Positions 43,278 through 53,181 of a stretch of DNA of 64,000 bases are shown piece by piece. Position 1 is the first letter of the stretch, and each line of letters begins with the position of its first letter. This stretch comes from Cypionkella sp. GTDB lineage: Bacteria > Pseudomonadota > Alphaproteobacteria > Rhodobacterales > Rhodobacteraceae. The DNA lies in assembly GCF_030652235.1 (NCBI RefSeq), contig NZ_JAUSBA010000013.1, forward strand, positions 1-64,000, written 5' to 3'. Below the pieces are notes generated by a model. It ran no database searches. It had not been told where the DNA came from and saw nothing but the letters and a program-made list of their open reading frames with translations. The position numbers were made by a program, and so were the translations under genes.

Positions 43278-45133
43278 TACCCTCGCGTGCTGAAAAAATC
43301 ACTGATCGCCTTCGCCATTGCTTCAGATACCCCCGGCACCGCCATCAGATCAGACAGCCCCGCCCGCGACACCGCCTTAGCCGAACCAAAATGCGCCAGT
43401 AGCGCCCGTTTCCGAACAGCCCCCACCCCCGGAATATCATCCAGCGGCGTGATCGACACCTGCTTGGCCCGCTTCGCCCGATGTGCTCCATTTGCCCAGC
43501 GGTGTGCCTCGTCCCGCAGCCTTTGAATGAAATACAGCACAGGATCGTTGCGCTGCAACGCCATCACCGGCTGGCCCGTGCGGTAAAACTCCTCTTTCCC
43601 CGCATCGCGATCTATTCCCTTCGCCACCCCCACCATCGCGAGATCATCGACGCCCAGTTCCGCCAAAATCCCCGCAACGGCCGAGACTTGCCCCGCCCCG
43701 CCGTCAATCAACAGCAGATCCGGCCAAGACCCCGAACTGCGCTCCGGGTCTTCCTTCAGCAACCGCTCAAACCGCCGCGTCATCACCTCGCGCATCATCC
43801 CGAAATCGTCCGAATTCTTGCCCGCCGCCGACTTAATGTTGAACTTGCGATACTGCGATTTCAGAAAACCTTCCGCCCCCGCCACGATCATGCCCCCGAC
43901 AGCATCCGAGCCCTGAATATGGGCGTTGTCATACACTTCGATCCGCGTCGGCGGGCCGTCGAGATCAAACGCCTCAGCCAGTCCCGCCAGCAGCTTGTTC
44001 TGGGTCGAGCTTTCAGACATTTTCCGCGCCAGACTTTCCCGCGCATTGCGAACGGCGTTTTCGACGAGCTCGGCCTTCTCCCCCCGCTGCGGCACAGCCA
44101 GTTCCACCTTCCGACCCGCCCGTTCCGTCAACAGATCAACCACCAGATCCTCATTATCTACCGGATGAGAAAGCAAGATCAGCCGAGGCGGCTCTTTGTC
44201 GTCATAGAATTGCGCCACGAAGGCCTCCAGAATCTCGGCCTCCTCCGCCCCTGCGCCTGTGCGCGGGTAGAAATCACGATTGCCCCAGGATTGATTGGCG
44301 CGGATGAAGAACACTTGCACGCAGGCCTGCCCGCCTTCGAGATGCAGGGCGATCACGTCCGCCTCAGCCACTCCCGCCGGGTTGATCCCTTGCGATTGCT
44401 GCACCTGAGTCAGCGCCTTGATCCTGTCGCGCAACGCCGCCGCGCGCTCAAACTCCATCGCGTCCGAAGCGATGTTCATCTCGGCGGCTAGATTGCTTTG
44501 CACGGTGGTGGTCTTGCCCTGCAAAAACCGTTCGGCATCCGCCACTAAGGTCGCGTAACCCGGCCCATCAATCCGGCCAGTGCAGGGGGCAGAGCAGCGC
44601 TTGATCTGATATTGCAGACAAGGCCGGGTGCGGCTGTCAAACATCGAATCCGAGCAGTTGCGCAGCAGGAACACCTTTTGCAGCTGATTAAGGGTGCGAT
44701 TAACCGCCCCCGCCGATGCAAATGGCCCGAAATAACTGCCCTTCTCGGATCGCTTGCCGCGATGCTTTTTCAACTGCGGAAAGGGGTGCTCCGTGCTGAT
44801 CAGAATGTTCGGAAACGATTTGTCGTCGCGCAACAGCACATTGTAGCGTGGTTTCAACTGCTTGATCAGGTTCTGCTCTAGCAGCAGCGCCTCGGTTTCC
44901 GTCCGCGTCGTCAGGAACATCATGCTGACGGTTTCCGAGATCATCCGCGCAATACGCCCGGAATGGCCCGAGGGGCGGGCATAGTTTGATACCCGCGCCC
45001 GCAGATTTCGCGCCTTGCCGACGTAAAGCACCTCGGACGCCGCGTTCAACATCCTGTAAACGCCGGGGCTGCCATCTAGCGTTTTCAGGTAATCCTGAAT
45101 TAGATCATGTCCTGTCAGGCTTACATCGTTCAT
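43277..45133 (-). CDS. uvrC: Excinuclease ABC subunit C
   Basis: This 618-residue nucleotide-excision repair nuclease makes both incisions around a lesion. The N-terminal GIY-YIG domain ([28 protein letters not shown]), a UVR motif in the middle, the RNase-H-like C-terminal nuclease ([29 protein letters not shown]) and a terminal helix-hairpin-helix pair ([17 protein letters not shown]) are present. ATG 45133 was chosen; a GTG four codons earlier at 45145 is an alternative, since neither has an ideal ribosome binding site. Confidence 0.95.
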   Translation of the reverse strand: MNDVSLTGHDLIQDYLKTLDGSPGVYRMLNAASEVLYVGKARNLRARVSNYARPSGHSGRIARMISETVSMMFLTTRTETEALLLEQNLIKQLKPRYNVLLRDDKSFPNILISTEHPFPQLKKHRGKRSEKGSYFGPFASAGAVNRTLNQLQKVFLLRNCSDSMFDSRTRPCLQYQIKRCSAPCTGRIDGPGYATLVADAERFLQGKTTTVQSNLAAEMNIASDAMEFERAAALRDRIKALTQVQQSQGINPAGVAEADVIALHLEGGQACVQVFFIRANQSWGNRDFYPRTGAGAEEAEILEAFVAQFYDDKEPPRLILLSHPVDNEDLVVDLLTERAGRKVELAVPQRGEKAELVENAVRNARESLARKMSESSTQNKLLAGLAEAFDLDGPPTRIEVYDNAHIQGSDAVGGMIVAGAEGFLKSQYRKFNIKSAAGKNSDDFGMMREVMTRRFERLLKEDPERSSGSWPDLLLIDGGAGQVSAVAGILAELGVDDLAMVGVAKGIDRDAGKEEFYRTGQPVMALQRNDPVLYFIQRLRDEAHRWANGAHRAKRAKQVSITPLDDIPGVGAVRKRALLAHFGSAKAVSRAGLSDLMAVPGVSEAMAKAISDFFSTRG

Positions 45134-45443
45134 GCAGAAACACACCTTCGAGATTTGTCGATTCTCTGTTGTAGCTGCAATGATAACCCCGCCGCGACAA
45201 GAGAAAAGCTATCCCCGCTTTCTGTGGATAACATTGCGGAGAAGTTTTCAGAACCGCCAAATTTCCCTTGTTTTTGGCCCCATTTGCCTTATTGCCTATT
45301 TTTTAGGCGAAATAATAAGTCATTGATAACAATAGAAAGATTTCTCAACATCTGGCAAATCCCTGATAAGTCAGGACATTTTGTAACGCATCCGTGAAGA
45401 AAATACGAAAAGTGGACAACTTTCACGAGAGGCAAAATTTCGC
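45134..45443. other. 310-base AT-rich intergenic region upstream of uvrC
   Basis: This is among the most AT-rich parts of the window. It has TGTGGATAA at 45223-45231, a perfect DnaA-box sequence on the minus strand, and a GCCTATTTTTTAGGC hairpin at about 45293-45307. It must contain the uvrC promoter. No gene was seen, and one box alone does not make an origin. Confidence 0.55.
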
Positions 45444-46220
45444 CTAGTCGAAATCCATCACATCGGGGGTTTTCCAACCCAAATGCTGACCACCATCGAC
45501 AGAGATCATTTGCCCCGTCACAGCGGGGGAATCGAGAAAAAACCCGAGCGCTGCAGTGATATCGGCAGGATTAGACCCGCGTTTCAGGATTGTGGCGCCG
45601 CGTTGGGTGATAAAGCTTTCGTCGCTTTGGCGCGCACCTTGCAACGTCGGCCCCGGCCCAATGCCATTCACCCTCACCCGCGGGGCGAGCCCTTGCGCAG
45701 TGGTGCGGGTCATCGCCCAGAGGCCCATTTTCGCCAGCGTATAGGATAGAAATTCAGGTGTCAGTTTATGCACACGCTGGTCGATCATGTTCAGCACCAA
45801 ACCACCGGCAATCGGTTCGCCGTGGTCGTCCAGCTTCGGCGCGGGCACCTGTGCGGCAAACGCCTGTGTCAGCACGAAAGGCGCACGAAGGTTGCTTTCC
45901 ATGTGGCGATCCCAGCTTTTGCGGGTCACCGTGGCGACGGTGTCATATTCAAAGATCGAGGCGTTGTTGATCAGCACTGTCAACGGCCCACCAAGCCCCT
46001 GCACCGCCATCGGCACCAGCTTTTCCACTTGGGTTTCAATCAGCAGATCGGCGCGCAGGGCAACGGCTTTGCGGCCCAGAGCGGCGATCTCTTTCACCAC
46101 CGCCTCGGCCTCTTTGCGGGAACTGGCGTAATGCACCGCCACATCGTAGCCACGCTTGGCCAGATACAGCGCCATCTCGCGGCCCAGCCGCTTGCCCGCT
46201 CCCGTCACCAATGCCCTCAT
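45444..46220 (-). CDS. FolM/pteridine-reductase-like SDR
   Basis: This 258-residue SDR has TGAGKRLG for nucleotide binding, NNAS, and YTLAK as the catalytic Y-x3-K. At the usual serine position it has NMIDQRVHK, with aspartate, as in pteridine reductase PTR1 and FolM. It probably reduces dihydropteridines. The ATG at 46220 follows AGGGTGG and overlaps the stop of the zinc-ribbon gene (ATGA). Confidence 0.78.
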   Translation of the reverse strand: MRALVTGAGKRLGREMALYLAKRGYDVAVHYASSRKEAEAVVKEIAALGRKAVALRADLLIETQVEKLVPMAVQGLGGPLTVLINNASIFEYDTVATVTRKSWDRHMESNLRAPFVLTQAFAAQVPAPKLDDHGEPIAGGLVLNMIDQRVHKLTPEFLSYTLAKMGLWAMTRTTAQGLAPRVRVNGIGPGPTLQGARQSDESFITQRGATILKRGSNPADITAALGFFLDSPAVTGQMISVDGGQHLGWKTPDVMDFD

Positions 46221-46408
46221 CGTCCACCCTTTTTGCAATCGCAGCCTTTGGATCCAATCACATAGCGCCCGCAGCGTTTGCAGGTAGCTGGATTGGCCAA
46301 TCCAAGGCGTTTTTTCACTGATCCGCCGATACGGCCGGGGAATAATGCATTGCCGACCATGCCTATGGCCAGCATCACCAGCAGAAAAACGAGGACGGCT
46401 TTGATCAT
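46217..46408 (-). CDS. Small membrane protein with C-terminal zinc ribbon
   Basis: This 63-residue protein has an N-terminal membrane helix (AVLVFLLVMLAIGMVGNALF) and a cysteine group CKRCGRYVIGSKGCDC that should bind one zinc. Its ATG at 46408 lies just after the S49 peptidase stop, and its stop overlaps the FolM-like start. Function is unknown. Confidence 0.7.
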   Translation of the reverse strand: MIKAVLVFLLVMLAIGMVGNALFPGRIGGSVKKRLGLANPATCKRCGRYVIGSKGCDCKKGGR

Positions 46409-46409
46409 G

Positions 46410-47198
46410 TTACAACCCGTAGCGCGCCCAAATCGCGCGATCTTCAACCGAAGCCAGCGCATCTTCGGCCATATTCAGGCCAAATCGGCTGAGCAATCCG
46501 CGCTTTTGCCCCAGCGGCACCAGCTTGACCTTGTCGCCATAAAGCGATTTCAGTTTCGGCACCAGATGCGCCACGCCATCGGTTAGACCCAGATCAACCG
46601 AGCGCTGGCCCACCCAGATATCAGCGTTGAACAGATCAGCATCGGCCAAGCGGTTGCCGCGCCGGGCTTTGACATGGGCAATGAAGGCATCGTGGATCGG
46701 GGCTTGCAGGGCTTTTAGGCGTTCGATGTCTTCCGGCTTTTGCGGCAGGAACGGGTCGGCGAGGCTTTTCTGTTTGCCCATGGCGACCACCCGACGCTCC
46801 ACGCCCTGTTTAGCCATCAGTTCAGGGAAGCCAAAACTGGCGAAAATCACTCCGATGGAACCCACGATGGAACTGGGATCAACCCAGATCTGATCCGCAG
46901 CACAGGCCAGCCAATAGCCGCCCGATGCTGCAACATCCTCGACAAAGGCGTGAACGGGCACAGATTTCTCGTCCGCCAACCGCCGCACCCGCGCCGCGAT
47001 CAGGCTCGACTGCACTGGCGAGCCGCCCGGAGAATTCACCACCAGCGCCACCGCTGCAGGCTTCATCTTGAACGCCTTTTCGATGATCGCAGCCAGCCCT
47101 GCATCGTTCAGCGCATTGCGGCCAGAGCCAATCGTACCCGCCAGCCGGATCACCGGCACCACGGGGGATTTCTTTACAAAGGGGATAAATTTCATCAT
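46410..47198 (-). CDS. S49-family signal peptide peptidase-like protein (SppA/SohB type)
   Basis: This 262-residue Clp/crotonase-fold protease carries the likely Ser-Lys dyad S92 (VAASGGYWLACAADQIW) and K144 (MGKQKSLADPF), plus the VVNSPGGSPVQS substrate groove. No clear signal anchor is present at the N-terminus, unlike classical SppA. It is first in a three-gene minus-strand run with the zinc-ribbon protein and the FolM-like reductase. Confidence 0.88.
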   Translation of the reverse strand: MMKFIPFVKKSPVVPVIRLAGTIGSGRNALNDAGLAAIIEKAFKMKPAAVALVVNSPGGSPVQSSLIAARVRRLADEKSVPVHAFVEDVAASGGYWLACAADQIWVDPSSIVGSIGVIFASFGFPELMAKQGVERRVVAMGKQKSLADPFLPQKPEDIERLKALQAPIHDAFIAHVKARRGNRLADADLFNADIWVGQRSVDLGLTDGVAHLVPKLKSLYGDKVKLVPLGQKRGLLSRFGLNMAEDALASVEDRAIWARYGL

Positions 47199-47240
47199 GC
47201 CACAAAGCTAAGGCTTCACACCCGCAAGCACAACTCTTGC

Positions 47241-47276
47241 AGCTTCATCTTGGCCCAAATACTATCTGCGGAGGGC
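47241..47276. repeat. Dispersed intergenic repeat, copy 5 (longer, diverged)
   Basis: CTTCATCTTGGCCCAAATACTATCTGCGGAGGGC keeps the AAATA-TC and GGAGG parts of the repeat and extends to the left with CTTCATCTTGGCC. It lies between the divergent S49 and LysR genes. Confidence 0.5.
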
Positions 47277-47325
47277 TCGCTTCACATCCCTTGCGCATCA
47301 AACCATTCCCCGCCAACCTGCACCC

Positions 47326-48216
47326 ATGATCGACAAGCTGGAAATGTTCATTGCCCTCGCCAACGAGCGCCATTTTGGTCGCGCGGCTGAAGTGTGCAGG
47401 GTGACGCAACCCAGCCTATCCTCAGCCATCCGCCAGCTCGAGGACCAGTTGGGCGTGCAACTGGTGTTTCGCGGGTCACGCTTTCAGGGTCTGACCCCGG
47501 AAGGCCAGCGCGTGCTGGATTGGGCGCGGCGCATTGTCGGCGATATGCGAGCGCTGAGGGATGAAATGCGCTCGGTGCATTCCGGCCTGTCGGGCAATCT
47601 GCGCATCGGGGTGATCCCCACCGCCCTACCAATGGTGGCTGATCTGACCGCCCCGTTTACCGCCCGCCATCCGAACATGCGCGTCACTCTGCTGTCGCGC
47701 ACCTCGGTGGAAATTCTGGCGGGCATTGAGAGTCTGGAACTGGACGCCGGCCTGACATATCTCGACAATGAACCCTTGGGGCGGGTGGCGCAGACCCCGC
47801 TTTATACCGAATTCTACCGCTATCTCTGTGCGCCCAACTCACCATTGGCGGATCGGGCGCAAGTGACGTGGAGCGAGATGGTTCACGAACCGCTGTGCTT
47901 GCTTACCGCCGATATGCAGAACCGCCGCATCGTCAACCAGCATCTGGCTGAAGTGGGGGTGCGTGTTGCGCCGACGGTCGAGTCGAACTCTAGTATCGCT
48001 TTGGTGGCGCATGTCAAATCAGGTCTGTGGGCCTCGGTGGTGCCGATGAAGCTGGCCGAGATGTTCACCGGGCAAGGGCTGCGCGCGATCCCGATTGTCG
48101 AACCCGAAGCCGAGCATCTGGTCGGATTGATCACCGCCAAGCGCGATCCGCAAACCCCTGTTCTGCAGGCGCTTATGGATGAAGCGGCAAAGCTGGCGGT
48201 ACGCCTGCGTCGATAG
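47326..48216 (+). CDS. LysR-type regulator of formate dehydrogenase genes
   Basis: This 296-residue LTTR has an N-terminal winged helix (RVTQPSLSSAIRQLEDQLGVQLVFRGSR) and a periplasmic-binding-like effector domain (SGNLRIGVIPTALPMVADLTAPF). It lies 86 bases upstream of fdsG in the same direction; in related bacteria an FdsR-type regulator controls the fds operon, so that is the likely target. Repeats in the gap could be its operator. Confidence 0.85.
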   Translation: MIDKLEMFIALANERHFGRAAEVCRVTQPSLSSAIRQLEDQLGVQLVFRGSRFQGLTPEGQRVLDWARRIVGDMRALRDEMRSVHSGLSGNLRIGVIPTALPMVADLTAPFTARHPNMRVTLLSRTSVEILAGIESLELDAGLTYLDNEPLGRVAQTPLYTEFYRYLCAPNSPLADRAQVTWSEMVHEPLCLLTADMQNRRIVNQHLAEVGVRVAPTVESNSSIALVAHVKSGLWASVVPMKLAEMFTGQGLRAIPIVEPEAEHLVGLITAKRDPQTPVLQALMDEAAKLAVRLRR

Positions 48217-48229
48217 GCATTGCCTATCG
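48211..48229 (+). promoter_or_regulatory. Perfect inverted repeat over the LysR stop
   Basis: CGATAGGCA, one T, then TGCCTATCG. It contains the regulator's stop codon. It can fold with a five-base loop or act as a binding site. Confidence 0.55.
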
Positions 48230-48233
48230 AACA

Positions 48234-48264
48234 ACGGTATATCAATATTGATTTCCATATCAAT
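48234..48264 (+). promoter_or_regulatory. Candidate LysR operator before fdsG
   Basis: The perfect palindrome ATCAATATTGAT (48241-48252) is followed at 48257 by a second ATATCAAT, giving repeated T-N11-A-type half-sites in an otherwise GC-rich region, 38 bases before the fdsG start. This fits a LysR binding and promoter region but is not proven. Confidence 0.5.
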
Positions 48265-48302
48265 CGGCGTATCACAGACGCAAGCTACCAAAGGGCCGCC
48301 AT

Positions 48303-48770
48303 ATGCTTGATTCCGTCGACGTCACCGCTCGGGTTGGAGAAATCCTTAGCGCCCACAAAGGCATGGAGGGATCGCTGCTGCCGATCTTGCACGCCATTCA
48401 GGCTGACTTTGGCTATGTGCCGCAGGTGGCTTTGCCGATTATTGCGCAAGACCTGAACCTGTCGAAGGCCGAAGTGCATGGCGTGATGAGCTTTTATCAC
48501 GATTTCCGCGAACATCCTGCGGGCGATCATGTGCTGAAACTCTGCCGTGCGGAATCCTGTCAGTCGATGGGGGCGGATCGGGTGGCGGCTCATGCGCAAA
48601 AGGCGTTGGGGATTGAGTGGCATGAGACTTCCAAGGATGGCCGCGTAACCTTAGAACCGATTTTCTGCCTTGGCCTCTGCGCTTGTGGCCCCGCCGCAAT
48701 GATCAATGGCAAGTTGGTGGGCCGGGTCGATGAAGCCCGGATTGATGCGATCATCGGGGGTTTGAAATGA
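48303..48770 (+). CDS. fdsG: NAD-dependent formate dehydrogenase gamma subunit
   Basis: This 155-residue NuoE-like protein binds one [2Fe-2S] cluster through C81, C86, C122 and C126 (LCRAESCQSMG and FCLGLCACGP). It passes electrons between the alpha subunit and the diaphorase FdsB. It is first in fdsGBA-fdhD-fdsD; its stop overlaps the fdsB ATG as ATGA. Confidence 0.93.
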   Translation: MLDSVDVTARVGEILSAHKGMEGSLLPILHAIQADFGYVPQVALPIIAQDLNLSKAEVHGVMSFYHDFREHPAGDHVLKLCRAESCQSMGADRVAAHAQKALGIEWHETSKDGRVTLEPIFCLGLCACGPAAMINGKLVGRVDEARIDAIIGGLK

Positions 48771-50293
48771 AGATTTACCTGCCGCTGGACAGCGCCGCCG
48801 TCGCCCTTGGCGCTGACGAAATTGCTGATTCGCTGATGTTTCAAGCCAAAGCGCGTGGGATCAGCCTGACGCTGGTGCGCAATGGATCGCGTGGGATGGT
48901 CTGGCTGGAACCGATGGCCGAAGTGGTCACCGATGCGGGTCGGATGGCCTTTGGCCCGCTGACGCTCGCAGATGTGCCTGGGCTGTTTGATGATCTGGCC
49001 GTGCATCCGAAGGCCCTTGGATTGACCGAAGATCTGCCGTGGCTGAAAGCGCAAACCCGGCTGACCTTCGCCCGCGTTGGCGTGATCGACCCGCTGTCGC
49101 TGGACGACTATAAAGCGCATGGCGGGCTGGCTGGCCTGACCCTTGCGCTTGGTATGGACAAAGCTGGGATCGTTGCCGAAGTGACCAATTCGGGCCTGCG
49201 CGGTCGGGGTGGCGCGGGCTTTCCGACCGGGATCAAGTGGAAGACAGTTTCGGAAGCGCAAGCAGACCGCAAATACATCGTTTGCAATGCCGATGAGGGC
49301 GATTCTGCCACATTCGCCGACCGGATGTTGATGGAAGGCGACCCCTTCACGCTGATCGAGGGCATGATCATTGCGGGTCTTGCGACTGGGGCCACCAAGG
49401 GATTTGTGTATATCCGTTCGGAATACCCGATTGCGGTTGATGTAATGCAGAAAGCGGTGAAAATCGCGACTGCCGCTGGGCTACTTGGCGCGTCGGTTTT
49501 AGGCTCGGGTCCTGCGTTTGAAATCGAAATTCGTGTCGGTGCTGGGGCCTATGTTTGTGGCGAGGAAACCTCTCTGCTGAACAGCCTTGAAGGCAAGCGC
49601 GGTGTGGTGCGCGCCAAGCCGCCGCTGCCCGCTTTGCAGGGCTTCATGGCGAAGCCAACGGTGGTGAACAACGTGATTTCGCTGGCCTCGGTGCCGGTAA
49701 TTTTCGAAAAAGGTGCGGAGTTTTACAAGAACTTCGGCCTTGGTAGGTCGCGCGGTACCATCCCGTTGCAGATCGCCGGAAACGTCAAACACGGCGGACT
49801 TTACGAGATCGCTTTCGGCCTGACCCTTGGTGAAATCGTTGATAAAATCGCCGGGGGCAGCGCCTCAGGCCGCCCGGTGAAAGCGGTGCAGGTCGGCGGC
49901 CCCTTGGGTGCATACTTCCCCCGTGCTTTGTTCGATACACCCTTTGGTTATGAAGAATTCGCGGGCAAAGACGGCCTGATCGGCCATGCCGGTTTGACGG
50001 TGTTTGACGATAGCGCCGATATGCTGAAACAAGCCCGTTTTGCGATGGAATTCTGCGCCATCGAGTCCTGTGGCAAATGCACCCCCTGCCGGATCGGCGC
50101 TGTGCGTGGTGTTGAAACAGTAGACCGAATTGCAAAGGGCGACGCCTCGGCGATCCCGCTTTTGACCGATTTGTGCAACACCATGAAGTCCGGTTCACTT
50201 TGCGCATTGGGTGGCTTCACGCCCTACCCGGTGATGTCCGCCCTGACCCACTTTCCCGATGATTTCGCCCCAATGAAGGAAGCCGCCGAATGA
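48767..50293 (+). CDS. fdsB: NAD-dependent formate dehydrogenase beta (diaphorase) subunit
   Basis: This 508-residue NuoF-like flavoprotein reduces NAD+. It has the NAD/FMN glycine motif (NSGLRGRGGAGFPTGIKW), GAGAYVCGEETSLLNSLEGKRG, and the [4Fe-4S] motif ESCGKCTPCRIG near residue 440. The N-terminal 120 residues are a thioredoxin-like extension typical of FdsB/HoxF. It overlaps fdsA by ATGA. Confidence 0.94.
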   Translation: MKIYLPLDSAAVALGADEIADSLMFQAKARGISLTLVRNGSRGMVWLEPMAEVVTDAGRMAFGPLTLADVPGLFDDLAVHPKALGLTEDLPWLKAQTRLTFARVGVIDPLSLDDYKAHGGLAGLTLALGMDKAGIVAEVTNSGLRGRGGAGFPTGIKWKTVSEAQADRKYIVCNADEGDSATFADRMLMEGDPFTLIEGMIIAGLATGATKGFVYIRSEYPIAVDVMQKAVKIATAAGLLGASVLGSGPAFEIEIRVGAGAYVCGEETSLLNSLEGKRGVVRAKPPLPALQGFMAKPTVVNNVISLASVPVIFEKGAEFYKNFGLGRSRGTIPLQIAGNVKHGGLYEIAFGLTLGEIVDKIAGGSASGRPVKAVQVGGPLGAYFPRALFDTPFGYEEFAGKDGLIGHAGLTVFDDSADMLKQARFAMEFCAIESCGKCTPCRIGAVRGVETVDRIAKGDASAIPLLTDLCNTMKSGSLCALGGFTPYPVMSALTHFPDDFAPMKEAAE

Positions 50294-53181
50294 AAGACTT
50301 CATCATCCCGGATCGCGATTTCGGCACCCCCGCTGCCAAAAGCAAACAAATGGTCACATTGACCATAGACGGCTTTGACATCACTGTGCCGGAAGGCACC
50401 AGCATCATGCGCGCCGCCGCAGAAATCGGTATTTCAGTGCCGAAACTCTGCGCAACAGACAGTATCGACGCCTTCGGGTCCTGCCGTTTGTGCCTCGTGG
50501 AAATCGAAGGCCGCAATGGCACTCCGGCATCCTGCACCACCCCTGTTGCACCGGGCCTAAAAGTCCACACCCAGAACGCCAAGCTGAAGCAGTTGCGCCG
50601 TGGCGTGATGGAGCTTTACATCTCCGACCACCCTTTAGATTGCCTGACCTGCAGCGCCAATGGCGATTGCGAGTTGCAGGATATGGCCGGAGCAGTCGGC
50701 CTGCGCGATGTGCGATATGAAGCGATTGACACCCATTTCAAAGCCAAAGACACCTCCGGCATCGCCAACCCAAACTACATCCCGCGCGATGATTCGAACC
50801 CGTATTTCAGCTATGATCCGCAGAAATGTATCGTGTGTTCCAGGTGCGTTAGGGCCTGCGAAGAAGTTCAAGGCACTTTCGCTTTGACCATCGAAGGCCG
50901 AGGTTTTGATAGCCGAGTGTCGTTTGGCGCGAAAACTGACACTGCTTTGTCGTCTGATTGCGTCTCGTGTGGCGCTTGCGTGCAAGCCTGCCCAACCGCG
51001 ACTTTGCAAGAAAAGTCGATCATCGAGATTGGCACACCAGAACGCTCCGTCATCACCACGTGCGCTTATTGCGGCGTCGGGTGTTCTTTCAAAGCTGAGA
51101 TGCGCGGCGATGAATTGGTCCGTATGGTGCCCTACAAGCACGGCAAGGCCAACCGCGGTCATTCCTGCGTTAAGGGCCGCTTTGCTTATGGCTACGCCAG
51201 CCACAAAGACCGCATCCTGAACCCGATGATCCGCGATTCTATCAATGATCCATGGCAGGAAGTGTCGTGGGACGAGGCGATGGATTTCACCGCGAACCGG
51301 ATGAAGGGCATTATCGAGCGTCACGGTCGCCACTCGGTCGGCGTGATCACCTCGTCGCGCTGCACCAATGAAGAAGCCTATCTGGTGCAGAAACTGACCC
51401 GAGCCGTGTTTATGAACAACAATACGGATACCTGCGCGCGGGTATGTCATTCGCCCACTGGCTACGGTCTCGGGCAAACCTTGGGCACCTCGGCCGGCAC
51501 GCAAGACTTTGATTCTGTTGAAGAAACAGATGTTGTGATGGTCATCGGCGCCAACCCAGTCGCGGCCCACCCAGTCTTCGCCAGCCGCTTGAAAAAGCGT
51601 CTGCGCAAGGGTGCAAAGCTGATCGTGATTGACCCGCGCCGCACAGAGATGGTGAAATCGCCCCATGTGAAAGCCGAGCACCACCTCGCTTTGACCCCAG
51701 GCACCAACGTTGCCATCGTCACTGCTTTGGCGCATGTCATCGTAACCGAAGGGCTGTTCGACGCGCAGTTTATCCAAGACCGCTGCGATTGGGATGAGTT
51801 CCAAGACTACGCTGAATTCGTCAGTCAGCCACAAAACTCACCTGAATCGGTGGCTTTGCTGACTGGCGTTCCCGCTGCCGAAGTGCGTGCTGCGGCGCGG
51901 CTGTTTGCCAAGGGCGGCAATGGCTCGATCTATTACGGCTTGGGCGTGACCGAACACAGCCAAGGCTCGACCACCGTGATCGGCATCGCCAACCTTGCGA
52001 TGATGACCGGCAACATTGGCCGTCCGGGTGTGGGTGTGAACCCGCTGCGCGGGCAGAATAACGTGCAAGGTTCGTGCGACATGGGGTCTTTCCCGCATGA
52101 ATTGCCCGGCTACCGCCATGTCAAAGGCGACGGCGTGCGCGATATTTTCGAACGGGCTTGGGGCGTCAAAATTGACGACGAACCGGGGCTGCGCATCCCG
52201 AACATGCTGGATGCTGCGGTTGAGGGCACTTTCAAGGGCCTCTATTGTCAAGGCGAAGACATCCTGCAATCCGACCCCGACACCAAACACGTCGCAGCGG
52301 GCCTTGCCGCGATGGAATGTGTGATCGTGCATGACTTGTTCCTGAATGAAACCGCCAATTACGCTCACGTCTTCCTGCCCGGCTCCACCTTTCTTGAGAA
52401 GGACGGCACCTTCACCAACGCCGAGCGCCGCATCAACCGCGTGCGCAAAGTGATGGCCCCGCGCAATGGTTATGCCGATTGGGAGATCACCCAGATGCTC
52501 GCCAATGCGATGTTGAAAGATACGGCTGGGGCCAAATGGACCTATACGCATCCCACGCAAATCATGGACGAAATCGCCATGACCACGCCGTCTTTCGCAG
52601 GCGTGAACTATGAAAAGCTGGAAGTTTTGGGCTCAATCCAATGGCCCTGCAACGATGCCGCCCCCGAAGGCACACCGTTGATGCATGTTGAAGCTTTTGT
52701 GCGCGGCAAGGGCAAGTTCATCAACACCGAGTATGTCGCGACCGATGAGAAAACCGGCCCGCGGTTCCCTCTGCTTCTGACCACGGGGCGGATTCTGTCG
52801 CAGTATAATGTCGGTGCGCAGACACGCCGCACCGAGAACGTCGCTTGGCATGCCGAGGATGTGCTGGAAATCCACCCGCATGACGCCGAAGTGCGCGGCG
52901 TCAAGGATGGAGACTTCGTTCGTCTGGCGTCTCGCTCGGGTGACACAACCCTGCGCGCGACAATTACCGACAAGGTTAATCCGGGCGTGGTTTACACCAC
53001 CTTCCACCACCCCGACACCCAAGCCAACGTGATCACCACCGACTTCTCGGATTGGGCCACAAACTGTCCGGAATACAAGGTCACCGCTGTGCAAGTCTCA
53101 CCCAGCAATGGCCCGTCGGAATGGCAAGAGGAATACAACGCTCAAGCCGCGATGTCGCGGCGCATCGCAGCGGCAGAGTGA
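50290..53181 (+). CDS. fdsA: NAD-dependent formate dehydrogenase alpha (molybdenum) subunit
   Basis: This 963-residue catalytic subunit oxidises formate to CO2. The N-terminus has a [2Fe-2S] ferredoxin domain (C54, C65, C68, C82), a NuoG-like H-C3 motif (DHPLDCLTCSANGDC), two [4Fe-4S] motifs (CIVCSRCVRAC, CVSCGACVQAC), and a further one at CAYCGVGC. The molybdenum ligand is C386 in ARVCHSPTG, a cysteine where some enzymes have selenocysteine, with H387 beside it. Its TGA overlaps the fdhD ATG. Confidence 0.96.
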   Translation: MKDFIIPDRDFGTPAAKSKQMVTLTIDGFDITVPEGTSIMRAAAEIGISVPKLCATDSIDAFGSCRLCLVEIEGRNGTPASCTTPVAPGLKVHTQNAKLKQLRRGVMELYISDHPLDCLTCSANGDCELQDMAGAVGLRDVRYEAIDTHFKAKDTSGIANPNYIPRDDSNPYFSYDPQKCIVCSRCVRACEEVQGTFALTIEGRGFDSRVSFGAKTDTALSSDCVSCGACVQACPTATLQEKSIIEIGTPERSVITTCAYCGVGCSFKAEMRGDELVRMVPYKHGKANRGHSCVKGRFAYGYASHKDRILNPMIRDSINDPWQEVSWDEAMDFTANRMKGIIERHGRHSVGVITSSRCTNEEAYLVQKLTRAVFMNNNTDTCARVCHSPTGYGLGQTLGTSAGTQDFDSVEETDVVMVIGANPVAAHPVFASRLKKRLRKGAKLIVIDPRRTEMVKSPHVKAEHHLALTPGTNVAIVTALAHVIVTEGLFDAQFIQDRCDWDEFQDYAEFVSQPQNSPESVALLTGVPAAEVRAAARLFAKGGNGSIYYGLGVTEHSQGSTTVIGIANLAMMTGNIGRPGVGVNPLRGQNNVQGSCDMGSFPHELPGYRHVKGDGVRDIFERAWGVKIDDEPGLRIPNMLDAAVEGTFKGLYCQGEDILQSDPDTKHVAAGLAAMECVIVHDLFLNETANYAHVFLPGSTFLEKDGTFTNAERRINRVRKVMAPRNGYADWEITQMLANAMLKDTAGAKWTYTHPTQIMDEIAMTTPSFAGVNYEKLEVLGSIQWPCNDAAPEGTPLMHVEAFVRGKGKFINTEYVATDEKTGPRFPLLLTTGRILSQYNVGAQTRRTENVAWHAEDVLEIHPHDAEVRGVKDGDFVRLASRSGDTTLRATITDKVNPGVVYTTFHHPDTQANVITTDFSDWATNCPEYKVTAVQVSPSNGPSEWQEEYNAQAAMSRRIAAAE

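Noticed and set aside
45134-45443. Chromosomal replication origin
   Set aside because: Only one perfect DnaA box was seen and the flanking genes are not those expected at an alphaproteobacterial origin.
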